Below, piece by piece: positions 55,243 through 64,000 of a DNA stretch of 64,000 nucleotides; the stretch's first letter is position 1, and every line of letters starts with the position of its first letter. Source of the stretch: Syngnathus acus (Eukaryota; Chordata; Actinopteri; Syngnathiformes; Syngnathidae); NCBI RefSeq assembly GCF_901709675.1, contig NC_051092.1:15230991-15294990 (forward strand), given 5' to 3'. The position numbers and the translations under genes are program-made. The notes under the pieces were generated by a model. That model worked only from the letters and a program-made list of their open reading frames with translations, did no database searches and was not told the DNA's origin.

Positions 55243-55971
55243 CTATGCAGTTTCATATTTCTCCAGGTCTTTGAGGTCCCGGATAAGCAGGACCCTCTCC
55301 TCCTCACCAAGTGAACCATTTGTGCGAATCCAGATTTTACAGTCTGTCCATGTTGAATAGATTTTCTTTTGTTTCTTCAGGACCCTCGCACGTTTGGCTA
55401 TCTCGGCGTTCCTTTTCGTAAGGTGTTTGTTCACATACACCTGTGTGTTCTTCAGTTTCCTTCCTTGTTTCAAAAGCTCCGTTTTGTGTCTTCTGTTTAC
55501 AAATCTCAGAATGATGGTTCGCTCTGATTGTGCATTTCTTTTGGGAAGAATATGGCAGGCGGCGATACTCTCCTTCTGAATGGTGATGTCATTTCTGTTA
55601 AAGAACTGAATCACCTGTTCCTCCAGCGACTGCTTTTCTCCCTCAGTCAAGTCCTCCTCGTTGTTCTCTCCTCGGGTGACGTTGGAGTATGTGCGGTGTG
55701 TTGTTTTCAGACCGCTGATGATCACGTCCTCTTTCCGTGTATATTGCTCCAACTCGTCAACTCTCTTTTCCAACTCCGCAATTTTCTCGTCCTTCAGTGC
55801 GAGTAGTTTGTTTAGTTTCCTCACATCTTCAACCAGACCACTTATTTTTCCTACATTTTCCACCATTCCGTCCATTTTCTTTGCCAGGTCTTTCAAGGCC
55901 ATCTTAATCTCGATTTTATCGTCGTCACTACCTTGGGACGCGCGCCTCGTCCTTCGCCGCCGGTCCGCCAT
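55243..55971 (-). CDS. LINE-B ORF1: coiled-coil RNA-binding protein
   Basis: An intact 242-codon frame starts MADRRRRTRRASQGS, a basic N-terminus. A coiled coil of about residues 20-78 is rich in heptad Leu/Val/Ile. ELEQYTRKEDVIISGL marks the start of an RRM-like domain, with RTIILRFVNRRHK farther on and a basic C-terminal domain (WTDCKIWIRTNG). This is the plan of ORF1 proteins of two-ORF LINEs, which bind their own RNA. It is unbroken although the rest of the element is in pieces. The start is the first ATG in the frame. Confidence 0.8.
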   Translation of the reverse strand: MADRRRRTRRASQGSDDDKIEIKMALKDLAKKMDGMVENVGKISGLVEDVRKLNKLLALKDEKIAELEKRVDELEQYTRKEDVIISGLKTTHRTYSNVTRGENNEEDLTEGEKQSLEEQVIQFFNRNDITIQKESIAACHILPKRNAQSERTIILRFVNRRHKTELLKQGRKLKNTQVYVNKHLTKRNAEIAKRARVLKKQKKIYSTWTDCKIWIRTNGSLGEEERVLLIRDLKDLEKYETA

Positions 55972-56334
55972 CTTTCAATCAAGTCACTCCGTCGTTCTAA
56001 AAGAATCGCTTGGAGCTCAAGGTTTTGTTGATTCCTCGATCGAAGAACACAAGCGAGCTGGACGGCACAGCAGGGGCCCACACTGCGTCCTGATTCTGCT
56101 TACAAATTTGCTGATTTGAAGGCAAACGGGCGACGAGAGACAACTAGCACGCCATGCCGAGCGAAGCTCAACCAACCTTCTAAAAGTCAGAGTACTATTG
56201 TGATATCAACTTGTAACTGAAGATGTGCGCTTTCTTTTGAAAGTGGACTAGGTTTTTGTTTCTACCAATACAAATTATGTAATTGACGGATAAAACTTGA
56301 AATGTGTGTTTATGTACTGGCTTTTATATTTCAG

Positions 56335-56500
56335 GGCATTCATGCGTAATAAAGGGTGCAATGTTTTCAGATGAACTTGTGGCACTGTCCCCCATCCCAG
56401 GCAACAAGATTCAACCTCTTGTGGTGTTGTTGGATTTGGTCCACAATCTTGCGAGCGCGCTATCTGCGCCTCACGGCAAAAGCCATTGCCAATCACCTGT
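56335..56500 (+). pseudogene. Ulp1/C48-like protease pseudogene, Cys-block exon
   Basis: After TATTTCAG the frame (G completing a split codon, then GCA) reads AFMRNKGCNVFR, a TGA at 56372-56374, TCGTVPHPRQQ and DSTSCG. QQDSTSCG is the Gln-plus-Cys active-site block of Ulp1/SENP proteases, with Cys at 56420-56422. The TGA most simply replaces a Trp codon. After the Cys the frame loses resemblance. Phase and order match the His and Asp segments at 40440 and 40633, so the three are best read as exons of one dead gene. Confidence 0.72.
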
Positions 56501-57839
56501 TATCCAATCTACTCCCTGCGTGCTCGTTTGATTTCTTCAGATGTAGGAAAATGCTAAGACACTGAAGCAGAAATTAGACTTACACAGGTTGGTTGAGTTC
56601 AATCACAATTCTTGTTAAGAAAGCTCTGTTTTCAGGAAAGTACAATACTGCGCTGGGCCTTTCAAGAGCAGAAAGTCTCCATTCAGAAAAGGCAACGTTC
56701 AAGGTTCTTTGGTCAGCTTATATTCAGTTGCACAGGCCGGTGTGGGGCGAGTTTGATGGGTGATGAGTCGTTGGGGTGGGGCGAGTTTGCAGTAGAGTTT
56801 GATTCAATGGGAGTGGGTGCTGGTTATGGACGATTCGGTGTGTGTGTGGGGGCTGTTGTCTTCCATCCCGTCTTTCGGCCTTGGTGATCATCTTTGGCCG
56901 AGTCCTTGGCTGTCTCCTTTTGGCACCAGCTGGTTTTTATCTCCGAGTGACCTTCCTGTAAACATTCTCCTCCATCCTTGCACATATACTGTCGTACCTC
57001 ATTCTTTCACTTTTGTCATTCTGTACGAATTTATGTGAGCTTTTTGGCTGTAACATCATTAATCTATTACTGTTCCCTGACTATGCAAAGTTTGTTCTTT
57101 TGATACTCCATGTCTTTTGCTCACATCATTATATTCTTAGTTTAATCATGCTTCCCACCATATCTTTTCTTTGTTAGGCAAAATATTTCCCTCTGTGCAG
57201 AGCGTTCAGTAGTAATCGAAAAGCTGGCGTCCCGCATTAGGCGACATATGACGTTTAGTCAAAACACAAGATATAATCAAGTACTGAACGGTCAAGACGA
57301 CTCTGGCCGTGTCCATGATTTAGAGAGAAAACATCAGGCATGCATTACACAGTTCCTTAAGGGTCATTAAGCTATTTAGGCAATATATCAAAAGACATTT
57401 ATTTTGCAGTGCACAGAAATACATTGAATCGTGAAGTTGTAGCAACCTCTGTTATTATCTTATATCAAAGAATGTCTAGTTATGTCTTCTTTATTGGTTG
57501 ACCACATGAATATACTTGTCTGCTTATATACTTTATCCAAAGAGATGTGAGCGTATCTGTTATTGTGGCTAGGCGGGTTTTGTGTTTTTTGACCCTATTC
57601 CTTCAGTGTCTTTGCTTTGAAAGTATGCATTTGATTTACAGACTAGATTTACCAAACTCATATCACTCAATTATGCAAAAACTTAATCAAACATTACTCA
57701 AAACTAAAAAAACAAATTTAGAGTTCATACAACAAAGGACTAAAACAAATTATTGTCTGACAGCAGAATTTTTTGTATGATATATAGGCTAAAGATGGCA
57801 AACGTTTAAAGCATTCTTTATGCACTGTAAACATCTGAC
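56501..57839. other. Unassigned interval
   Basis: The exon-like similarity fades near 56500. The rest is AT-rich with short frames and no motif or element ends that I recognise. Confidence 0.5.
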
Positions 57840-58162
57840 TGTCACGTGTGGGCGCCGCCGGCTGCTCGGCCACGCCCCTCTATCACCGTGATCACCGGCA
57901 CCTGGCGCTGGCTCATCAGGAAGTCTATATTAGCGTGACCAGCGCAACTCCAGTTTTCAGCTTGTCTTGTCATGTCCTTGTCCGCATCAGAGCAGAGAGA
58001 AAAAGAAAGAGGATAGAAAGAAAAGAAGAGTCCAGTCATCCAGCCACCACGCTCGGCGAATACAGCCTCGCCCGTCCACCGCTCCAAGACTCCATCGATC
58101 CCCTTCCCTTTCACAATAAAGTCTGGTCGCTCTGCACATGGCTGTACTGTCCGATCCTTACA
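57840..58162 (+). repeat. 5' LTR of Gypsy-2
   Basis: It runs TGTCACGTGT to CCTTACA. It has a TATATTA at 57926, the presumed transcript start TTTTCAGCTTGT near 57955, and an AATAAA at about 58110. No second copy is available in the window to confirm the boundary, but the flanking primer site and gag fit. Confidence 0.82.
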
Positions 58163-58164
58163 GT

Positions 58165-58173
58165 ACAAGCTGA
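58165..58173 (+). promoter_or_regulatory. Gypsy-2 self-complementary primer-binding site
   Basis: ACAAGCTGA, 2 bp after the LTR end, is the exact complement of TCAGCTTGT at 57957-57965 inside the LTR, 31 bp after the TATA-like element. No tRNA-type TGG site is present. Confidence 0.65.
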
Positions 58174-58181
58174 CCACCACT

Positions 58182-58711
58182 ATGCAGCCAGCAAGCGATC
58201 AGACGGCATTGTGCCGACTGGAGCAAGCGGAGACCGCCGTCAGCAGCCTGTCAGCAGATCTCCAAACCCTGATTTTGATTGGTCAACAATGGCAACAGCA
58301 AGTAGAGCGGCAACGGCAAGAAATGTCGCAGATCCTGGGGAGCCTCCAAGAGCAGTCATTCCATAATTCACCTGTAGACGCTGCCTCGGTTGCGCCGGCG
58401 CCCGTCTCCACTCCTACGCCCCGTCCAGTCCCAGAAGCCAGACAACTCATTGATGTTCCGGAGCTTTTGTGACAGACTGCCGCATCATGTTCGGTCTTCA
58501 CCTTTGCTTCCGAACCAGCCAAGGTGGGGTTTGCTTTGAGCCACCTCACGGGCGAGGCACGGCTGTGGGGCCTGGTCGAATATGAAAGAGGATCCTCTGC
58601 ATGTGACACGTTCGAAGCCTTCGCGGAGGAACTGCTTCCGCTGATTGTCCGCCGCTGAGCATGCAGCTGAGGAGCTGGCGACGCTGCGCCAGGGTCGTTG
58701 CTCGGTGGCCG
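58182..58711 (+). pseudogene. Gypsy-2 gag
   Basis: The ATG at 58182 opens MQPASDQTALCRLEQAE, a coiled-coil-like region with many Gln and Leu, then a proline-rich linker. A TGA at 58470 interrupts it. Downstream, capsid-like blocks (FALSHLTGEARLWG, SSACDTFEAFAEEL) are readable in other frames to about 58711. The rest of gag is lost at the insertion of DNA-element remnants. Confidence 0.8.
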
Positions 58712-59160
58712 AATAAATATTTTGGAAAGTACATCAGGACTTTAAAAATATTTTCTAAATTTAAGCGACGGTTGCGCGTTCGGCGGTGCGCTGCAGTTGC
58801 GCGATCGGACAAATATGCGCAAATGAAAAAATGCTTAAAGGCAGGGTTTTTTTTTTGTCTTGAAACGGATAAAAAAAAAATTCTATTAGTAATGGGAAAA
58901 ATAGATTCGGAATTCGACCGATTCACTTCTTGAACCGCCTTTTGGAACGGATTGTGGTCAAAAAACAAGGTTTGACTGTATTTTTGCTATTCTTGTTAAA
59001 ATCACACTTACATGTGAACTGGAAATGACAATAATGACACATAGTGAAAGCCAAATTGAGCAAATTGGCTATTTCAGAAGTGTGTGTCAAACTGGTAGCC
59101 CTTTGCCTTAAGCAGTACCCAGGAAGTAGCTCTTGGTTTAAGAAAGGTTGGTGACCCCTG
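58712..59160. mobile_element. DNA-element remnants in Gypsy-2 gag
   Basis: The first part (to about 58979) ends with TTTTGGAACGGATTGTGGTC and AAGGTTTGACTGTA, like the right end of the element at 366-1219. The second part ends GAAAGGTTGGTGACCCCTG at 59160, a typical hAT right end; its left end is missing. Confidence 0.55.
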
Positions 59161-59240
59161 CGCTACAGGCTCTCCTTCGGATCGCTGCGGGTGACAGACG
59201 CAACAGCCTTAATGGATTCCGAGGCGGAGGGCAACATTAT
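59161..59240 (+). pseudogene. Gypsy-2 protease N-terminal segment
   Basis: The frame gives ALMDSEAEGN, the aspartic protease active-site region with Glu in place of the usual Gly, just before the L2 insertion. It continues in frame at 62523 (see the next Gypsy-2 piece). Confidence 0.7.
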
Positions 59241-59522
59241 CAAAGTCAAAGTCAAAGTCAGCTTTATTGTCAATCCCTTCATATGTCAAGACACACAAAG
59301 AAACCGAAATTCCGTTTCCTCTATCCCACGGTGACGAGACATACAAGTAGACGACACAACATAAAAACAAGAAGGCACAAACAATAAATAATAAATAAAA
59401 AATAATAAATAAATAAAATGAGCGATGAATAAATAATAAACCAATAACCCAATAAATAAGAGGAGCAAAACTGAGCCAGTGTGCATACAGCAGACAGTAA
59501 GCATAGCGCAAAGAACAGGACG

Positions 59523-60866
59523 CTACGCAGAAAGGGGGAGCGAGTTCAGGATCCTAACAGCCTGGAGTATGAAGCTGTTGGAGAGTCTGGTGGTGCGGGA
59601 GCGCAGGCTCCTGTACCGCCTCCCAGAGGGCAGAAGATCAAACAAAGAGTGAGCGGGGTGACTCACATCACTCACAATCTTGGTCGCCTTGCGGGTGAGA
59701 TGGGAGGTGTAAATGTCCTTCAAGGAGGGGAGAGAAGCACCAATAGTCTTACCAGCCGTTTTCACTATGCGCTGCAGGGCCTTCAAGTCGTAGTCAGTGC
59801 AGCTGCCACCCCAAACAGCAATACAGCTGGAGAGGACGCTCTCAATGGTGCCGCGGTAAAATGTAGTCATGACGGCCGGAGGAGCGCCCGCTCGCCTGAG
59901 TTTCCGAAGGAAGTACAGGCGGCGCTGGGCCTTCTTCGCCAGTGATGCGGTGTTGGTGGACCAGGAGAGATCCTCACTGATGTGCACCCCCAGGAACCTG
60001 GCACTGCTCACTCTCTCCACCACAGCACCGTCGATGGTCAGCGGCAGGTGTTGGGCGTGACCCTTCCGGAAGTCAACAACAATCTCCTTGGTCTTGTCGA
60101 CGTTCAGCAGGAGGTTGTTGTCTCTGCACCACGTGGTCAGAAGGTCAACCTCCAGCCTGTATTGAGTCTCGTCTCCCTTGGTGATGAGACCCACCAGAGT
60201 CGTGTCGTCAGCAAACTTCACTATGCGGTTGTCGCTGTAGGCGGCAGTGCAGTCATGCGTCAGGAGGGTGAAGAGCAGCGGACTGAGCACGCAGCCTTGG
60301 GGGGCCCCTGTGCTCAGCGTGATGCTGGCGGAGATTTTGTCGCCAACACGTACCACCTGTGGCCTCTGACAGAGGAAGTCCAGTAGCCAGTTGCAGAGGC
60401 AGGTACTGAGGCCCAGCTTGTCAAGTTTGCTGATGAGACGTTGTGGCACAATGGTGTTGAAGGCAGAACTGAAGTCCACAAACAGCAACCTCACATACGA
60501 GTCCCTTCCCTCCAGGTGGGTGAGGGCCGAGTGGAGGGCAGAGCAGATGGCATCTTCAGAGGACCGTTCGGCTCGGTACGCAAACTGGAAGGGGTCAATG
60601 GTGGGAGGGAGAACGGATCGGATGTGCTCCATGACAAGCCGCTCAAAGCACTTCATGATGATGGGCGTAAGTGCCACGGGGCGGTAGTCATTGAAGCAGG
60701 ACGGAGCAGGTTTCTTCGGCACAGGTACGATGGTGGCAGCTTTGAAACACGACGGGACGATGGCCTGCTGCAGGGAAGTGTTAAAGATGTCCGTGAAGAC
60801 ACCCGTCAGCTCACCAGCGCAGTCCTTCAGCGCTCGACCCGGGATGTTGTCCGGGCCCGCCCCTTA
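59523..60866 (-). pseudogene. L2-like ORF, reverse transcriptase part
   Basis: In the frame after the shift, RT blocks run [21 protein letters not shown] (first Asp), [13 protein letters not shown] and [11 protein letters not shown]. The catalytic pair sits in FADD rather than the commoner YADD. The thumb and C-terminal region follow ([26 protein letters not shown]) to TAG at 59523. All catalytic residues are present, so a single frameshift inactivates this copy. Confidence 0.92.
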
Positions 60867-62521
60867 CGGATGTTGATAGCGGCAAGCGCCCTCCTCACGC
60901 TGTCGGCGGAGAGGCACAGGGGCAGCTCGTGGGAAGGGGGAGTGGCCTTCAGCGGGCAAGTGCTGTTCTGAGCGTCGAAGCGAGCAAAGAAGCGGTTGAG
61001 GTCATTGAGCAGACGGACGTCGCCTTCATAGCTCCGCGGCGCGGGCTTGTAGTCCGTGATGGTCTGAATGCCCTGCCAAAGGCTCCGTGCGTCCCTGCTG
61101 TCCTTGAAGTGGGCGGTAATTTTGCACGAGAACGCCCTCTTCGCTTCTCTGATGCCCCGGGACAGGTCGGCCCTCGCAGTCCTCAAGCCAGCCTCATCCC
61201 CCGCTCTAAAGGCTTTGTCCCTGGCCCTCAGCAGCCTGAAGACAGCCCCTGTCAGCCATGGCTTCCGGTTAGCCCGAGTGACGACGGATATTGAGTGTGT
61301 CACATCATCAATGCACTTCCTGATGTAGGAGGAAACAGAGTCAGTATACTCCTCAATGTCCGCCCGACCGTTGCAAGTGGCAGCCCTCCTAAACACGTCC
61401 CAGTCAGTAGAGCCAAAGCAGTCACGAAGCGCATCAGAGGCACCCTCAGGCCACACCCGTACCCGCTTGCAAACTGGTCTGGATGTTCTCACCTTTTGTC
61501 TGTATGCGGGCAAAAGCATAACAGTGATATGGTCAGAAAGTCCAAGATGGGGGAGGGGGGCGGCTTTGAAAGCTCCTTTATGCGAAGAGTAGACCAGGTC
61601 CAGGAAGCTGTCGCCACGCGTAGGAAAATCAACATGCTGGTGAAGCCTCGGAAAAACAGACTTCAGGTTAGCATGATTAAAATCCCCAGCGAAGATGGTG
61701 AAACCGTCAGGGTGCGCTGTCTGTTGTTCACTGACAGCCTGGTACAGTTCACTAAGAGCCGCGACCCTGTCGCCTTGGATGTTGGAAGCCGGGATGTAAA
61801 CCGCGACCAGCAGAATCGCGGAAAATTCCCTTGGCAGGTAAAAAGGACGGCACTTAACGATCACAAACTCCGCCAGTGGCGAGCAGTGCTTGCATACCAC
61901 CACAGAGTCCCGGCACCACTCGTCACGGATGTAGACGCATATTCCACCTCCACGAGATTTTCCCCCTCGTACAATGGCCCGGTCCGCACGATAGCACGCT
62001 AGCCGCTCCAGACGTACAGCTGAGTCCGGAATGTTGACGGTCAACCAAGTCTCAGTGAACACGAGCACACAGCAGTCACGCACCGTCCGGTTTGTAGATC
62101 TCAGCAAGCGAATGTGATCCATTTTGTTGTCCAGCGATCGAACATTCGCCAGAAGAATGGAAGGCACGGCCGGGCGAGCTGGGTTGGCCGCCAGCCTGGC
62201 CCGGACGCCCCCACGCTTGCCCCTCTTCAGCCTCCTCGCACACCGCTTTCGACGCTTCCCAACCGGGGGAGGAATAGCAGACGAGTCCGGCGACGATTCA
62301 GGACGTAGCAGTCCGAGCTCCTTTAATGTCCCCGCATCAAAGTCCAGAACCCGACAAAACTCGCTTTCGCCGATGTCGAGCAGAACCTGCCTGCCGTACT
62401 TGTAGCACGACTCAGTACGACGAGACGAACACACAAAACTGCCGGACAAACACTCATTAGACGAACAAAACACCGTTCGGGCGGGACAGAGAGAGGTCGC
62501 TGCGTATGCACGCGCCGCCAT
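60827..62521 (-). pseudogene. L2-like ORF, N-terminal and endonuclease part
   Basis: The likely start is ATG at 62521, at the very 5' end of the element. After a basic linker (KRRKRCARRLKRGKRGG) the APE-type endonuclease is seen: ANVRSLDNKMD, VFTETWL (catalytic Glu), GGGICVYIRDEWC, FAGDFNHAN (Asp-Asn) and LGLSDHITV (His). The frame runs into the RT linker (ARSLWQGIQTITDY) and is lost at about 60866 by a 1-base deletion relative to the copy at 32044. Confidence 0.9.
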
Positions 62522-62522
62522 C

Positions 62523-63345
62523 TTATGGACCTGGGGCTGGCTCATCAATGGGGAGTGAAGCTCCTGCCTCTGAGCCCTTCGATCCCCGCCCATGCCATCG
62601 ATGGTCGGCTGATAGGCGAAATTACTTCCATCACGGAACCGGTCGGGTTGCGGATTTCCGGTAACCACCATGAAACCATACAGTGCTTTCTTGTGCCACT
62701 CTCAGGACAGCGGCTCATTCTGGGGCACCCCTGGTTGCGCCAGCACAACCCCATGCTGGACTGGGAGGTGGGAACTGTACGGCAGCGGAGCGATCGCTGC
62801 CACCGTCTTTGCCTGAAGGCAGCCACTAGTGCGTCCGGAGAGTCTCCACCCAGTCCCCGTCCAGACCTTACCAAGGTACCGGCTCATTACCATGAACTCG
62901 CAGACGTTTTCTGCAAAACCAAAGCGACTGCGCTTCCTCCTCACCGCTCCTATGATTGCGCCATCGACTTGCTACCCGGTACCTCTCCTCCCAAGGGCCG
63001 TGTATACTCCCTGTCCGCGCCGGAACGCAGGACCATGGAGGAGTACATCCAGGACTCCCTGGCGGCAGGGATCATCCGACCCTCCTCGTCGCCCGCAGGA
63101 GCGGGATTTTTCTTCGTCGGGAAGAAGGATGGTACGCCCCGCCCGTGCATAGACTACCGGGGGATAAATGACATCACGGTTAAGAACCGCTACCCGCTGC
63201 CTCTCCTCTCGTCCGCCTTTGAGAGTCTCCAGGCCGCAACCATCTTTACCAAGTTGGATCTCCGTAACGCATACCACCTGGTGCGCATTCGAGAGGGAGA
63301 TGAGTGGAAGACTCCTCGCTGTCAAGCTGGCATTGGCTAGAGGGC
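62523..63345 (+). pseudogene. Gypsy-2 protease remainder and RT N-terminus
   Basis: The frame from 62525 reads [38 protein letters not shown] and [12 protein letters not shown] fingers follow ([20 protein letters not shown]) and the first catalytic block [14 protein letters not shown]. It stops at 63340 just past EGDEWKT, where an internal deletion removes the RT palm with the second catalytic block. Confidence 0.9.
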
Positions 63346-64000
63346 GCTGCCTCGCCGTTCATTGTTTGGACAGACCACCGTAACTTGGAGTATCTGCGAT
63401 TGGCTAAGAGGCTGAATGCCAGGCAAGCTCGGTGGGCTCTGTTTTTTGATCGTTTTAACTTCTCGCTCTCCTAGGGCCGGTCCCCACTATCCTTCCGAGC
63501 TCCGTTCGAGTCGCAACCCTGTCATGGGAGATTGAGCGCCAGGTGGAGGCCGCTTCGCGCAATCAACCCAGGCTCAGCAATTGCTCGGGGGGGTTGCCTG
63601 TCATCCTGGGGCTGCCCGCATGAGATATGTGGTATCCCAGCGGTTCTGGTGGCCCACCTGGAGAGATGACGTCCACGAAATACGTTCAGGCCTGTCTCAT
63701 CTGCAACCGCTGCAAGGCGTCGAATCGTCCTCCAGCCGGATTATTCCAACCGTTGCCCGTTCCCCGGCGCCCCTGGTCCCACTTGTCGATTGACTTTGTC
63801 ACGGGCCTTCCGCCCTCGGAGGGGAACACAGTGGTTCTTACTGTTGTGGACCGCTTTAGTAAGATGACCCATTTTATTCCCCTGCGTAAGCTTCAGTCGG
63901 CAAAGCAAACGGCGTCCATTATGCTGCGGGAGATCTTTCGTCACCACGGCCTCCCACGGGACATCGTGTCGGACCGAGGCCCACAATTTGCCTCCGCCTT
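63314..64000 (+). pseudogene. Gypsy-2 RNase H and integrase, multiply frameshifted
   Basis: After the deletion, segments in several frames recall RNase H ([29 protein letters not shown]) and the integrase zinc finger ([10 protein letters not shown] near 63690-63720). The core start ([20 protein letters not shown]) and [15 protein letters not shown] near the window end also appear. Several shifts and stops separate them. It continues beyond 64000. Confidence 0.85.

Larger units (their letters stand above)
59241..62522 (-). mobile_element. Nearly full-length L2/CR1-like LINE in Gypsy-2 protease
   Basis: The 3.28-kb element lies on the minus strand with a TTTGACT-type tail (59241-59260 on +) and a short TTAT duplication (59237-59240, 62523-62526). 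Removing it restores the Gypsy-2 frame across the junction. It has a single ORF starting at its 5' edge, with endonuclease and RT and one frameshift near 60866. It is the intact reference for the deleted copies at 31335 and 32044. Long frames on the + strand are antisense shadows. Confidence 0.93.
57840..64000 (+). mobile_element. Gypsy-2: LTR retrotransposon, defective, runs off window
   Basis: It starts with a 323-bp LTR-like unit (57840-58162), a self-complementary primer site and gag, then protease, RT, RNase H and integrase pieces on the + strand. Two DNA-element remnants (58712-59160) and a nearly full-length L2 (59241-62522) interrupt it. The RT palm is deleted. It is a different family from Gypsy-1. 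The 3' LTR lies beyond the window. Confidence 0.9.

Noticed and set aside
56612-56887. 91-codon frame after the protease exon
   Set aside because: No motif, compositionally biased and no splice signals; not supported as coding.
59481-62002. Several 90-235 codon + strand frames
   Set aside because: They are antisense to the full-length L2 element and have no domain motifs.

Overview
The window looks like teleost fish DNA, probably from a percomorph. It carries three 3' exons of a vertebrate Trk receptor kinase gene. The rest is a dense pile of fish-type mobile elements: hAT, mariner/pogo-like and piggyBac DNA elements, L2/CR1-like LINEs, tRNA-headed SINEs, Gypsy chromovirus-type retrotransposons and two class-I-like endogenous retroviruses. 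There is no prokaryotic organisation, no CRISPR array and no operon.

Bases 1-12,750 hold the last three coding exons of a Trk (neurotrophin receptor) gene on the + strand, at 1-143, 9785-9943 and 12565-12750. They join in phase 0 and end with the Trk C-terminus and a stop. The first of the two introns holds a DNA transposon (1296-9691). That element was itself split by a young antisense retrovirus, ERV-1 (1844-8859, near-identical LTRs, 5-bp target duplication). The second intron holds a hAT element with a GC-rich minisatellite and a mariner-like element split by a second hAT with a perfect 8-bp duplication. Downstream come a pogo-like element, a SINE-like repeat and a dead piggyBac transposase. 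A second retrovirus, ERV-2 (16490-22718), follows.

Bases 22.7-40.1 kb contain no convincing host gene. They hold SINE-like repeats, minisatellites, a palindromic cluster of two inverted hAT copies around two tail-to-tail L2 fragments (29.7-34.4 kb), and a TA-flanked DNA element holding about 5.6 copies of a 251-bp satellite (35739-37604).

Bases 40.4-56.5 kb hold a broken gene with a Ulp1/C48-like cysteine protease domain. Its His, Asp and Cys blocks lie on three exon-like segments (40440, 40633, 56335) whose splice phases match, but about 15 kb of nested elements separates the second from the third. One exon carries a solo Gypsy LTR 4 bp before its splice donor, and the last has an in-frame TGA. 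The intervening stack includes an old LINE, a SINE split by a hAT, mariner-like elements and a nearly complete Gypsy chromovirus (Gypsy-1, 46507-52973) with an L2 fragment inside its chromodomain. A second Gypsy element (Gypsy-2) begins at 57840 and runs off the window; a nearly full-length L2 element sits in its protease. In both Gypsy families the sequence just after the 5' LTR is complementary to the expected 5' end of the transcript, which fits self-primed reverse transcription of the Tf1/sushi kind.

Family calls come from motifs and element ends read by eye; no database search was possible. Boundaries with target duplications are firm. Those described as approximate are not.
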